Shown piece by piece: positions 34,863 through 43,377 of a DNA stretch of 64,000 bases. The position numbers were made by a program, and so were the translations under genes. Positions within the stretch are counted from its first letter, which is position 1. Every line of letters starts with the position of its first letter. The stretch is from assembly GCF_016427535.1 (NCBI RefSeq), contig NZ_JAELXV010000002.1, positions 620,001-684,000 of the forward strand, in the 5' to 3' direction. Source of the DNA: Hymenobacter sp. BT559. Lineage in GTDB: Bacteria; Bacteroidota; Bacteroidia; Cytophagales; Hymenobacteraceae. The notes beneath the pieces were generated by a model. The model was not told where the DNA came from and did not search any database. It worked only from the letters and a program-made list of their open reading frames with translations.

Positions 34863-35021
34863 GTGAAGCTATTTAGTAACTCCCGTTTGCCCGCTTGGTT
34901 GCTGCTCGCCGCCTTGCTTAGCACCGCCAGCGGCTGCGCTCGCCACGGCTCGCTGCAAAAGAAAACGCGCTGGTATAAAAGCCACGCCGGCAAAACCACG
35001 CCCTGCCCCTGCGGCCATTAA
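34863..35021 (+). CDS. Small lipoprotein with GTG start
   Basis: A 52-residue ORF: MKLFSNSRLP, a hydrophobic AWLLLAALL stretch, lipobox STASGC (Cys25), then a short basic segment and a C-terminal CPCGH. The mature lipopeptide is only about 28 residues. A consensus promoter with correct spacing lies directly upstream, and the codon use matches the neighbours, which supports expression. The Cys-Pro-Cys-Gly-His end could bind metal; that is inference. I know of similar tiny lipoproteins in Bacteroidota but no function. Confidence 0.72.
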   Translation: MKLFSNSRLPAWLLLAALLSTASGCARHGSLQKKTRWYKSHAGKTTPCPCGH

Positions 35022-35149
35022 GCCATGCGTTTGGTAGGCCAGCCGCACGCAGCACCTCCGTGGTAAACCCAATGTCCTAGGTCTGCTGCACCGCGCCAGA
35101 TGCGGCCTTGCGTGCGGCGTGGCCGTATTTTCTGCTTTCTCATTCTTCT

Positions 35150-35551
35150 ATGTCCGACCAATCTGCCGAAGCCCTTGCCCTCACTACCGCCGCCGAGCAG
35201 GTGCGCCAGCAACTGCGGCTGCCAGGTTATGGCGGCGAGGCCATCGCGCACCTCAGCCACACCATCGATGCGCAGCGCACGGGCCTGGCACTCGCCGAGC
35301 GCGTCGATTTTATAACGGCGGTAGGTTGCTACCTAGGCGAGTGCCTGGTGCGCACCTACCAGGGCGAGTGGGCTGCCGGGCCCGATGGTACCACGGGGGT
35401 CGGCATTGCCGGTCAGCTTTTTTTTAACCCTTTTTTTCTGGTGAAAGAACAACTGGATAAGGGCACTACGGCTTCGGTAGCAAGCTTTTTTGCGTCGGTG
35501 CCGTGGCGGCTCGCCGACCGGCAGGCCGCTCATAAGGACAACATTTCGTAA
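35150..35551 (+). CDS. Hypothetical protein upstream of cmk
   Basis: A 133-residue soluble protein. It starts with a helical region (TTAAEQVRQQLRLPGY), followed by VDFITAVGCYLGECLVRTYQGEW and GQLFFNPFFLVKEQLDKG. The 'xxLGExLxxxxxGxW ... NPFxxVxKxxxxG' pattern is reminiscent of small DUF3806-like or immunity-like folds, but I do not assign it. ATG 35150 is chosen; the frame opens at 35108. It ends 33 bases before cmk and is likely in the same operon. Confidence 0.65.
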   Translation: MSDQSAEALALTTAAEQVRQQLRLPGYGGEAIAHLSHTIDAQRTGLALAERVDFITAVGCYLGECLVRTYQGEWAAGPDGTTGVGIAGQLFFNPFFLVKEQLDKGTTASVASFFASVPWRLADRQAAHKDNIS

Positions 35552-35584
35552 TCTTGCGGGGCCAATGGCCACTCCCGCGCGTTT

Positions 35585-36304
35585 ATGAAAAACCTCGTCA
35601 TTGCCATTGACGGCTACTCCTCGTGTGGCAAAAGCACTACGGCTAAGGCCGTTGCCGCCGCCCTGCACTACGCCTACCTCGATACCGGAGCCATGTACCG
35701 GGGCGTAACCCTGTACCTGCTCGAAAACGATATTCCATTTGACGACCTAGAGCGGGTGCGCCAGGCGTTGGACCAAGATATCCACATCAGCTTCAAGCGT
35801 AACCGCCGCACGGGGCGCAACGAACTTTGTCTGAACGATAAAATTCGGGAAGACGACATTCGCCAAATGCGTATCTCCAACGCTGTGAGCGAAGTGTCGG
35901 TGATAGTAGATGTGCGCCACGCGATGGTAGCCCAGCAGCAGCGCATGGGCCGCAAGCGCGGCGTGGTAATGGACGGCCGCGACATTGGCACCACGGTATT
36001 CCCCGATGCCGAGGTCAAGATTTTTATGACCGCCGACGTGGAAGTACGCGCCCGCCGCCGCCAGGAAGAACTGGCCGCCAAAGGTGAGCACGTGTCCCTC
36101 GAAGACATCATTGAAAACCTGCGCAAGCGCGACCACATCGACTCGACGCGCGCCGAAAGCCCCCTGCGCCGCGCCGCCGATGCCGTGCTGCTCGACACGA
36201 CGCACATCACCATCACCGAGCAAGTAGACTTTGTGCTCGATAAAGTGTCGTCGGCGCTGTTTGCTGCTTACGCTCATAAAATAAACGAGCAGCTAAGCGA
36301 GTAG
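35585..36304 (+). CDS. cmk: Cytidylate kinase
   Basis: A 239-residue (d)CMP kinase, ATP + (d)CMP to ADP + (d)CDP. The P-loop GYSSCGKST is at 10-18. The CMP-binding region includes YLDTGAMYRG, and DGRDIGTTVFPDAEVKIFM, the signature of the family, is split across strand and helix. The lid helix carries ARRRQEEL and RDHIDSTRAESPLRRA. Length is typical. Confidence 0.95.
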   Translation: MKNLVIAIDGYSSCGKSTTAKAVAAALHYAYLDTGAMYRGVTLYLLENDIPFDDLERVRQALDQDIHISFKRNRRTGRNELCLNDKIREDDIRQMRISNAVSEVSVIVDVRHAMVAQQQRMGRKRGVVMDGRDIGTTVFPDAEVKIFMTADVEVRARRRQEELAAKGEHVSLEDIIENLRKRDHIDSTRAESPLRRAADAVLLDTTHITITEQVDFVLDKVSSALFAAYAHKINEQLSE

Positions 36305-36444
36305 CCCTTAAGTCGTTGCGAAGTGGCGCAAGCAGGCACTGCCCAGCCAAGCAATTCCCTGTAGCTATCCTCTAGGCGACGCAAGCCGCCTATAAAGCTA
36401 GGCCTGTCGTTGGCGGCACAACCTAGCACGACAACAACTAAACC

Positions 36445-36503
36445 GGTAACGGCAAAGGCCCCCAAGTAGCACTATGTGCCGCTTGGGGGCCTTTGCCGTT
36501 ACC
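36445..36503. terminator. Long hairpin terminator after cmk
   Basis: Arms 36445-36466 and 36482-36503 are perfectly complementary over 22 bp, and the loop can pair partly. It lies about 140 bases after cmk and borders the AT-rich island. It lacks a long T-run, so it may instead insulate or stabilise. Confidence 0.7.
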
Positions 36504-36840
36504 TAGGGCCTTCGGTTTGGCGAGCCATAACTAATAAGAGGATGGCCTAACTATTATATGTTAGTATAATAAAAAATTTACTGTTGAGATTGTAGTAATA
36601 TAACTGCGTTTTCATAATTTATATTATAATAAAATTATAAATCTACTGACGGTAAGTAGTGCTATTTTAGTATAATTAGCAAGTTTTGGCATTGTATAGT
36701 ATATTAGGAGTACAATTAAAGGATAGAATACTGTTGATTGTTTAGTTGATTTATAATATTGATTTAGTGCAATTATAAAGGTGGGTACCTTTTAGTTGCT
36801 AGGGGTTGAAAGAAGGCTGGAGGAAGCGGATAAATTTTTT
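36504..36840. other. AT-rich intergenic island (about 300 bases)
   Basis: From about 36530 to 36790 the sequence is dominated by A and T, in sharp contrast to both sides. It contains repeated TTAGTATAAT (36561-36570 and 36667-36676) and other TATAAT-like strings, and no ORF. It ends with TACCTTTT at 36786-36793, a weak -7 box for the lyase gene. It could be a regulated promoter, a xenogeneic-silencer target or an insertion remnant. Confidence 0.6.
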
Positions 36841-39800
36841 ATGAGAGTGAATTATAAAAAAAGAGGCGTGTCCATTCCTGTGATTGAACTAGGCTGCTAC
36901 TGGCCTAAGCAGCAAGGAAAAGAGATTAGTTTACCGAGACTGTTGGTGCTAGTAGTTGTAGTGCTGCTCGGCAGCCTAAGCCAAGGATGGGCGCAGACCG
37001 CGGCAGCGGGAGGTAGCTGGCAGCCGGCAGAAGCCGACCTAGGGTACCCACGCACGCTGCTAAAGGCCGAAGCGCTAGCTAGCGTGCAGGCCACGCTGGC
37101 CGCCCCCGACCGGCTGGCTATCTACCGCAGCCTGTGGGCCGATGTACAAGGCGCCCCCGCTGCCGATAATACCGCCTCGGCCGGCCGGCGGGCCCGCGCC
37201 ACGTGGGCCAAGAACGCAGCCTTTGTAGTGCTGCTAAGCCAACAGCCTACGGCCGAGAATGACCTAGTAGCGCTCTCCGACGACCAGCGCGCTACGCTAG
37301 TGGGCACTACCCGCAGCCTGCTCGAAAACCTAAACCCCGCGGTAGAAGCCTTCGCCACCTGGACCGGCAGCACACCCTATACCGAATGGCAGTGGCGCTC
37401 GAAAGAACTGATTGACTACCTGATAGCCTACGACCTGCTGCGCGGGGCCGGCGAATCGGCGGCTTCGCTGCAAGCAAGCCAGCTCAAACTGCAAGCCTTT
37501 GCGGGCAACCTCTACCGGCAATCGACCACGCCAATGGGATGGTTCACCTTCTTCGGGACCATCAAGAACAACCACACCCTGATGACGTCGGCCGCGCTGG
37601 GCATGGCAGCCGTGGTGCTCAGCGAGGCCACCAGCACCGATGCCAACCAGCAGCCCACCAGCTGGGCGGGGGCGGGGCTATATCATATCGATAACGTACT
37701 GTGGCGCGATGCCCAGCGGCAGTCCGACTCGACCCAGGTGGCGGGCTATGCCGAGGGGCCCTACTACGCCAAATATGCGCTGCTCAACTGCTTACCGTTT
37801 TTTCGGGCCCTAGGTAATTTTCTGCCCGATGGCAGCCAGGCCTACACCTTCGGGAGCAGCACGCGGCGCATCCGCAACCCCTACTTTGACCCCAAGTACA
37901 CCCGGCTCTACGACTGGTTAACGGCCATTATGCTGCCCGACGGGCGGCTGCCCGCCCTAGAAGACTCTTACGTGGACATGGGTATGCCCGAGCTGGCCCT
38001 GACGGGCCGGGCCAACTACGTCAGGTCCATGTATTTCAGCAAGCTCTCGGGCACCAACATGGCATCGGCCCTGGCGCAGTTGCGCGACGCTACCGTGGAC
38101 ATGCGGGCGGCCTGGCTGGCGGCTGCCGTGCTGCCCACGCCTCCGCCGCGGCCGGCCCTGACGGTGCTGCCCGGCAGCGGCAACCTCATTTTTAGGTCGG
38201 GCAGCGATTCGACCTCTACCTACCTGCACGTCTACGGCCGGGGCGGGCTGGCCCAGGCCAATGCGGGCGGCCACAGCCAGGGCGACGCCAGCAGCTTTAT
38301 TCTGCACGCCCAGGGGCAGTTGCTGGCCCTAGACCCCGGCTACCTCAGCTACGGCCGCCGCGCCGAAGTGGGCCAGGCCACTCACCACAACCTAGTGCTG
38401 GTGGATGGCGCCGGGCCTGACATCGGCGCAGCCGGGGCGGGCAGCTCGACGCAATCGACCATCGGGGGGGCGTTTCGGACGCCGCAGCTGAGCTACGGCG
38501 AAGTGGCCACGGCCTACCAGGGCACCCGCATCGTGCGTAAGACGCTGTTTGTGCGCAACTCTTACTTTTTGCTGGCCGACGCAGTGAGCGCTTCGGCTGC
38601 GCACGCCTACACCTGGCAATTGCATGGCTACGGCCTCGAGGGCGGCACGGCTGCCACGGGTACCTTCGACGGCAACCTAGGAAGCCAGGAAGGCACGTGG
38701 CAAAAAAACGGCGTGCGCCTGCTGGCCCACGTCACGGCTACGGGCGCCACGCCCACCTACACCACGGCCACCAATGTGCACGAAACCACTTATAATACCG
38801 CCGAAAACCATACAACGCTGCTAGTAAAGCAGGCCAGCGCCACGCAAACACAGTTTTTGGCGGCGCTCTACCCCTATACTACCCAGGCCCCGCAAGTGGT
38901 CACTACCAGCCAGCCCACCACGGCATCACTGGCCGCCACCAGCGATGGGTACCTTGATGTAGCGTTTGCCCAGGCCGATACAGTACTGGTGGCTGGCACC
39001 AGCGACCACCTGACGCAGGCGGTGCAGGCCGATGGCCTACTCAACTTCTATTCGACGGAGGCGAGCGGCAATTTTGCTCAGCTATTTATGCAGGCGGGCA
39101 CGCGGCTGCAGGTTGGGGCGAATGCGGTATTGAGCTCGACGCGGCGGGCCGACCTGAGCTGGCAGCGCACCAGCGCTACCAGTTTTGGCGGCTACGCCAG
39201 CCGGGCTACTACGCTCACCATCAGCCTACCGCAGGGACCCATTTCGGTAACGGGTCCGGCCGTAATTAGCTATACCTACGATGCCAGCCTGCAGCAATTG
39301 CAGGTGGTGCTGCGCGCCGCTACCAACTTTGAGGTGGGGCTGCCGGCCCGCACCGCCCAGCCCCTGCCCGTGCAGCTAACCGATTTTGCGGGGCAGCGGC
39401 AGGCTAGCGCGGTGCTGCTAACGTGGCACACGGCCTCGGAGCAGCGCAGCCTAGGCTTTGAGGTGCAGCGCCAAACGACTCAGGCGCCCGAGGCCGCATT
39501 CGAAACTATCGGCTTCGTGGCCAGTGCTGGCGACCATGCGCAGGCCACCGGCTACACCTTCCGCGACGCCGGCGCACCCGCGGCCGGGGCGTACTACCGA
39601 CTGCGCCAGCTCGACCGCGACGGCACGGCTACCTACTCGCCCGTAGTGGCCATCGGGGCCGTGGCGGGACAACCGGCGCTGGTGCCGACACTGCTGGCCC
39701 CCGTGCCCCAGCCCGCCACCGACTGGCTGCAAGTGCAGCTCGCCGGCACCGACGAAGAAGTAACCCTGCGCCTGCTCGATAACCTAGGGCGCACCGTGCA

Positions 39801-39933
39801 CCAGCAGCGCGCGCGCCAGCAGGCCCGGCTTGCGGTGGGTAGTTTTTCGCCCGGCCTGTACTACTTGGTGGCGTACGATGCAGCGGGGCAGCCATTGGCT
39901 GGCCGGCGCAAAGTTCTGATAGCGCGCCAGTAG
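36841..39933 (+). CDS. T9SS-secreted heparinase II/III-like polysaccharide lyase
   Basis: A 1030-residue exported protein. The long basic n-region ends in a hydrophobic RLLVLVVVVLLGSL segment with a probable cut after QGWA near residue 50. Residues about 65-420 are helical, as in the alpha/alpha-toroid of alginate/heparin lyases (FFGTIKNNHTLMTSAA, GYAEGPYYAKYALL). About 440-690 matches the heparinase II/III beta-sandwich: NAGGHSQGD, LALDPGYLSYG and ATHHNLVLVDG. An Fn3-like module (LPVQLTDFAGQ...TWHTASE) and a T9SS type A sorting domain end the protein. It likely cleaves an acidic polysaccharide outside the cell. ATG 36841 is preferred to the TTG at 36796. It is convergent with a polysaccharide O-acylation operon. 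Confidence 0.82.
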   Translation: MRVNYKKRGVSIPVIELGCYWPKQQGKEISLPRLLVLVVVVLLGSLSQGWAQTAAAGGSWQPAEADLGYPRTLLKAEALASVQATLAAPDRLAIYRSLWADVQGAPAADNTASAGRRARATWAKNAAFVVLLSQQPTAENDLVALSDDQRATLVGTTRSLLENLNPAVEAFATWTGSTPYTEWQWRSKELIDYLIAYDLLRGAGESAASLQASQLKLQAFAGNLYRQSTTPMGWFTFFGTIKNNHTLMTSAALGMAAVVLSEATSTDANQQPTSWAGAGLYHIDNVLWRDAQRQSDSTQVAGYAEGPYYAKYALLNCLPFFRALGNFLPDGSQAYTFGSSTRRIRNPYFDPKYTRLYDWLTAIMLPDGRLPALEDSYVDMGMPELALTGRANYVRSMYFSKLSGTNMASALAQLRDATVDMRAAWLAAAVLPTPPPRPALTVLPGSGNLIFRSGSDSTSTYLHVYGRGGLAQANAGGHSQGDASSFILHAQGQLLALDPGYLSYGRRAEVGQATHHNLVLVDGAGPDIGAAGAGSSTQSTIGGAFRTPQLSYGEVATAYQGTRIVRKTLFVRNSYFLLADAVSASAAHAYTWQLHGYGLEGGTAATGTFDGNLGSQEGTWQKNGVRLLAHVTATGATPTYTTATNVHETTYNTAENHTTLLVKQASATQTQFLAALYPYTTQAPQVVTTSQPTTASLAATSDGYLDVAFAQADTVLVAGTSDHLTQAVQADGLLNFYSTEASGNFAQLFMQAGTRLQVGANAVLSSTRRADLSWQRTSATSFGGYASRATTLTISLPQGPISVTGPAVISYTYDASLQQLQVVLRAATNFEVGLPARTAQPLPVQLTDFAGQRQASAVLLTWHTASEQRSLGFEVQRQTTQAPEAAFETIGFVASAGDHAQATGYTFRDAGAPAAGAYYRLRQLDRDGTATYSPVVAIGAVAGQPALVPTLLAPVPQPATDWLQVQLAGTDEEVTLRLLDNLGRTVHQQRARQQARLAVGSFSPGLYYLVAYDAAGQPLAGRRKVLIARQ

Positions 39934-40004
39934 CCATAGGGTATTTTTGCAGAAATATTGATAAGCCAAACTTTGGCAGCGCCACTGCGGACTGAGAGTT
40001 CGCG

Positions 40005-40949
40005 CTACTGAGCTACTGACAGCTTTGCAATATCGGCGGCCAAGCGCTGGCTAAACTGCTCGGCCGCGTCGCGCGTGAGGTGGTTACCATCGTTGGTGGC
40101 ATAAGGCTCGTGGAGGTAAGAGCGGTACGTGATGTGCTGCTCGGTCGCCGCCTGGCCCATCAACTGGTCAAAGCCCGGCTGGTAGTCGTCTTCGAGCGCG
40201 GCCATAGCCGGGCCGGTAGGCAGGCGCACGAGCACTACCTGGCCGTGCTGCTTGAGCAGCGTAATGGTTTGCCACAGGCTAAGCAAGCGGGCCGCCGCCA
40301 GGCGGCTGCTAGCGGCAATAGGCCGGTAAGTGGCCAGCTTTTCGGCGGTGCGGCGGCGCAGCAGCGCGGTGGCGGCGGTGGGCGGGGGCAGGGCTATTTC
40401 GAGCCAGCCATCAGGGTGCAGGCGCTCGATTACGTGCCGCGGGTCAGTATCGAGCAGTAGCTGGTAAAACGGCTTGTGCAGGTAGTGCGCCAGGTAGTCA
40501 AGGTTAGGGCTTTGGCTAACGCTACGCAGCTGGCTGACCATCGACTTCGCCTCCGGGAACACCAGTGGCCGCTTGTCCAGCACGGCCGCGGGCATCGACA
40601 GCGACCACGGGTCTACGGCCAGCACAAACAAGCCGTGGCGCGTGCCCGGCGCCAGCTTGCGCTGAATGCTGCCTAGGTAGCCCGGCCCATAGGGCGACTC
40701 GGCCAGCGTGAAGGCATAGTTGAGCCACGGCCCTTGGTAGCGCCCGCCTAGCTGCGCAGCCAGCGTGCTGGGCTTGATGCCCTGGGCCGCCCGCGAGGTG
40801 CCTAGTACCAGCGAGCCCGCCGGTGGCGCCGCGAAGCGCGCATAAAACGCATCGACATAGCCGTGGCGTAGGCCCAGCCAGATACCTAGGCCGCCCAGTA
40901 GCCCCACAGTCCCTAGCAAGAGTACTACGCGTAGCAAGAGCTTAGTCAT
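40005..40949 (-). CDS. Membrane-anchored SGNH/AlgJ-like protein
   Basis: A 314-residue protein with one N-terminal hydrophobic helix (about 5-27) and an extracytoplasmic domain. The first block VLGTSRAAQG has the Gly-x-Ser nucleophile position of SGNH/GDSL proteins, and the late block DGNHLTRDAA supplies the Asp-x-x-His. Such proteins accompany AlgI-type MBOATs and pass the acetyl group to the polysaccharide (compare AlgJ, AlgX, DltD). ATG 40949 begins 4 bases after the upstream hydrolase stop; the three genes form one tight operon. Confidence 0.75.
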   Translation of the reverse strand: MTKLLLRVVLLLGTVGLLGGLGIWLGLRHGYVDAFYARFAAPPAGSLVLGTSRAAQGIKPSTLAAQLGGRYQGPWLNYAFTLAESPYGPGYLGSIQRKLAPGTRHGLFVLAVDPWSLSMPAAVLDKRPLVFPEAKSMVSQLRSVSQSPNLDYLAHYLHKPFYQLLLDTDPRHVIERLHPDGWLEIALPPPTAATALLRRRTAEKLATYRPIAASSRLAAARLLSLWQTITLLKQHGQVVLVRLPTGPAMAALEDDYQPGFDQLMGQAATEQHITYRSYLHEPYATNDGNHLTRDAAEQFSQRLAADIAKLSVAQ

Positions 40950-40953
40950 GGGC

Positions 40954-41751
40954 TTAGTTGGCTAAAAATCTTGAAATCAACGCATTCATTTCTTGCTGCT
41001 GCGCGGCGGTAGCGCCGTCCCACATATCATTGTGTAGCGTAGCGGGCAGCGGTACGATAGTCATCCCAAACTGCGCTTGTTCGGCGGGGGTGGGTAGCAC
41101 GTCCGCATCGGCAGGCTGGTCGCTGGAGCGCAGCGATAGTACGCGCGGACGGCGGGCGCGTGGCAGCGGCATCCGGCGGTTGTCCAGCGTTATCACGCGC
41201 TCGACCAGCCTAGGGTGCTGCTGCGCAAATAGCATCACCATGTCGCCGCCGTTGGAGTGGCCCATGAGTAATAGCCGGCGATAGTCAAGTGCGGGCTGCG
41301 TGCGCTTTAGCTCCTGTATTACACAGAGCATATTTTGCACGCCCCGCTCCCAGTAGGGGCGCCGCACCACGGCCGGAGTGCCCGTAGTAGGCATAGGTGC
41401 ATCGGTAGGCAGGTCTTGCTGCAAGCTGACTACATAGTAGCCGTGGGCCACCAAGTTTTTAGCCACGAACGAGTAATCAGCATTAGTGCCGCCGTAGCCG
41501 TGGTTGAGTAACGCCAGTTTAAGCTTGGTAGTGGATGCTGAGCCTACCGGAGCATACGTAACCAGCGGAATTGGCCGGTGGCGAATAGTATCGACTACGC
41601 GTAGCGTATCGGTGCGTAGCGCTACGGTAGTCCAATCGGGCAACGAGCTGGCGGGTGACTGTGGCACGGGCCGGCCCCCGCAGCCGCTAGCCAGCAGCCC
41701 TAGGGCAGTAATCCAGCCTGCCGAGCGTAGGAATAGAGGTGCCGTTACCAT
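40954..41751 (-). CDS. Alpha/beta hydrolase lipoprotein
   Basis: A 265-residue lipoprotein with lipobox LGLLASGC (Cys near 23). The hydrolase core shows LLNHGYGGTNADYSFVA (oxyanion region), the nucleophile elbow GHSNGGD and a C-terminal LHNDMWDG with the catalytic His. The fold resembles carboxylesterase/PAF-acetylhydrolase-type enzymes. It is encoded between the MBOAT and SGNH genes, with gaps of only 4 bases on each side, so an esterase or deacetylase role in the same polysaccharide pathway is the best inference. The TTG at 41790 would overlap the MBOAT gene; ATG 41751 is preferred. Confidence 0.78.
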   Translation of the reverse strand: MVTAPLFLRSAGWITALGLLASGCGGRPVPQSPASSLPDWTTVALRTDTLRVVDTIRHRPIPLVTYAPVGSASTTKLKLALLNHGYGGTNADYSFVAKNLVAHGYYVVSLQQDLPTDAPMPTTGTPAVVRRPYWERGVQNMLCVIQELKRTQPALDYRRLLLMGHSNGGDMVMLFAQQHPRLVERVITLDNRRMPLPRARRPRVLSLRSSDQPADADVLPTPAEQAQFGMTIVPLPATLHNDMWDGATAAQQQEMNALISRFLAN

Positions 41752-41755
41752 CGGC

Positions 41756-43222
41756 TTAAAATTGAAAATAAATAAATTGATTGCTGCCAAACACCCCGCC
41801 GTACAGCGTGGCCAGCAGCAGCCCTAGGTAGCCGGCCCAGCGCAGGGGCGCGGGCCAGCGGGCCAGCCAGGCCGCTACCGAGCTCCGCTCGGCGCGGTAG
41901 TCGGCCACAGCTAGCAATGCCACTGCTCCGGCCGCCACCAGCAGCTCGGCTACAAAATGCCGACCTAGGCCCGCCAGCAGCCCTTGAAGCTGCGCGGGGT
42001 GCAGCTTGCCCCAGCCCCGAAACAGGTGCGTGCTGATGTAAAAAGCATCGGGCAGTGAGTTGGCCCGGAAGAATATCCAAGCGTAAGCGACTAGCCCCAC
42101 TGTGGCAGCCGTGGCCAGCGCCCGGTGCAAGCGCGGCCGGGCGGCTAGGCCCGCGAACTGGGCTAGGGCCGTGCGGGCCGGGGCAGTCCAGTTTTCGGCC
42201 ACTAGGTAGAGGCCGTGCAGCGCACCCCAGACTACAAACGTCCAACTAGCGCCGTGCCAAAGGCCGCTTAGTAAGAATACAATCAAGATGTTGAGGTAGT
42301 TGCGAGCGGGGCTGCGGCGGCTGCCGCCCAGCGGGATGTACACGTAGTCGCGAAACCAATTGGAAAGCGACAGGTGCCAGCGTCGCCAAAAATCGCCCAC
42401 CGAAGTAGCCAGGTAAGGCTGCCGAAAATTGAGCACCAATTGGTACCCTAGCACCCGCGCCGAGCCCCGCGCCAGGTCGGTATAGCCCGAAAAATCGGCG
42501 TAAATCTGCCCCGTGAAGGCAGCCACCGCCAGCACCAGCGCCAGGCTGTCGAACCGCCTAGGGTGGTCGAAAACTGGGTTGGCGAGCAAAGCCAGCCGGT
42601 CGGCAATGACCACTTTCTTAAACATGCCCCAGGCCATGAGCCGCAGCCCGCTGGCCACGCCGCCGTAGTCGAACTCGTGCGCTTGGCGCAGTTGCGGCAG
42701 CATCTGGCTGCCGCGCTCGATGGGCCCGGCCACCAACTGTGGAAAGAAGGCCACGAACACTGCAAACCGCCCTAGGTTGCGCTCGGCCTCCAGCTTGCCC
42801 TTATACACATCCACGATGTAGGCCACCGACTGAAACGTGTAGAACGACACGCCCACTGGCAGCACCAGCGCCAGCGCGGGCGCGGCCACGGGCAGGTGTA
42901 GCGCCTCGGCTAGGCCATTAGCTGTATCGCGAAAGAAGTTGAAATACTTAAAAATAAACAGCGTGCCTAGGTTGCTTGCCAGGCTCAGGTAGAGCCAAGG
43001 CCGGCGCTGGGCGGGGGTGCGCAGCCGGCTCATGCGCAGGCCGCTGTAGTAGTCGAGCAGCGTGGTGGCCGCCAGCAGCAGTGTGTACTCAGGCCGCCAG
43101 CTGAAGTAGAAATAGTAGCTGGCCAGTAAAACCAGCGGCGCCCGCCAGCGCGCTGGCAGGGCGTAGTAAAGCCCAACAACGAGCGGAAAAAAGACGAGAA
43201 AGTGAAGCGAATTGAACAGCAT
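41756..43222 (-). CDS. MBOAT-family O-acyltransferase (AlgI-like)
   Basis: A 488-residue polytopic membrane protein. It matches AlgI/DltB-type MBOATs: LVLPVGVSFYTFQSVAYIVDV, FFPQLVAGPIER, the FWRRWHLSLSNWFRDYVYIPLGG block with the first invariant His, and GLWHGASWTF with the catalytic His. It transfers acetyl groups across the inner membrane for O-acetylation of an extracellular polymer. It heads the operon with the hydrolase and SGNH-like genes. No alginate polymerase genes are present, so the polymer is unknown. Confidence 0.92.
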   Translation of the reverse strand: MLFNSLHFLVFFPLVVGLYYALPARWRAPLVLLASYYFYFSWRPEYTLLLAATTLLDYYSGLRMSRLRTPAQRRPWLYLSLASNLGTLFIFKYFNFFRDTANGLAEALHLPVAAPALALVLPVGVSFYTFQSVAYIVDVYKGKLEAERNLGRFAVFVAFFPQLVAGPIERGSQMLPQLRQAHEFDYGGVASGLRLMAWGMFKKVVIADRLALLANPVFDHPRRFDSLALVLAVAAFTGQIYADFSGYTDLARGSARVLGYQLVLNFRQPYLATSVGDFWRRWHLSLSNWFRDYVYIPLGGSRRSPARNYLNILIVFLLSGLWHGASWTFVVWGALHGLYLVAENWTAPARTALAQFAGLAARPRLHRALATAATVGLVAYAWIFFRANSLPDAFYISTHLFRGWGKLHPAQLQGLLAGLGRHFVAELLVAAGAVALLAVADYRAERSSVAAWLARWPAPLRWAGYLGLLLATLYGGVFGSNQFIYFQF

Positions 43223-43326
43223 AGCCGGGCGCGGGCCGGCAAAGGTCGGGCCGGCGGCGGCAAGTGTGGCACAAGCTTTGGAAGGAGGCCGCGCGCCAAG
43301 GGGGTAGTTGCCCGCCCTAGGCTGCG

Positions 43327-43334
43327 TAACTTTG
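43327..43334 (+). promoter_or_regulatory. -7 promoter box (TAACTTTG) for ispH
   Basis: Exact TAnnTTTG match, 44 bases before ATG 43378, in the gap divergent from the MBOAT gene. Confidence 0.55.
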
Positions 43335-43377
43335 TCTTTTCGAACCCGGCCATGCGCTGGGCTGTTATGTCGCTACC

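Noticed and set aside
35747..36277. 176-codon antisense frame over cmk
   Set aside because: cmk is a complete conserved enzyme gene; the antisense product is a composition artefact.
41745..42245. Minus-strand alternative frame overlapping the MBOAT gene
   Set aside because: Product is Arg/Gly/Ala-rich, typical of an off-frame translation of GC-rich DNA; the MBOAT frame is fully supported.
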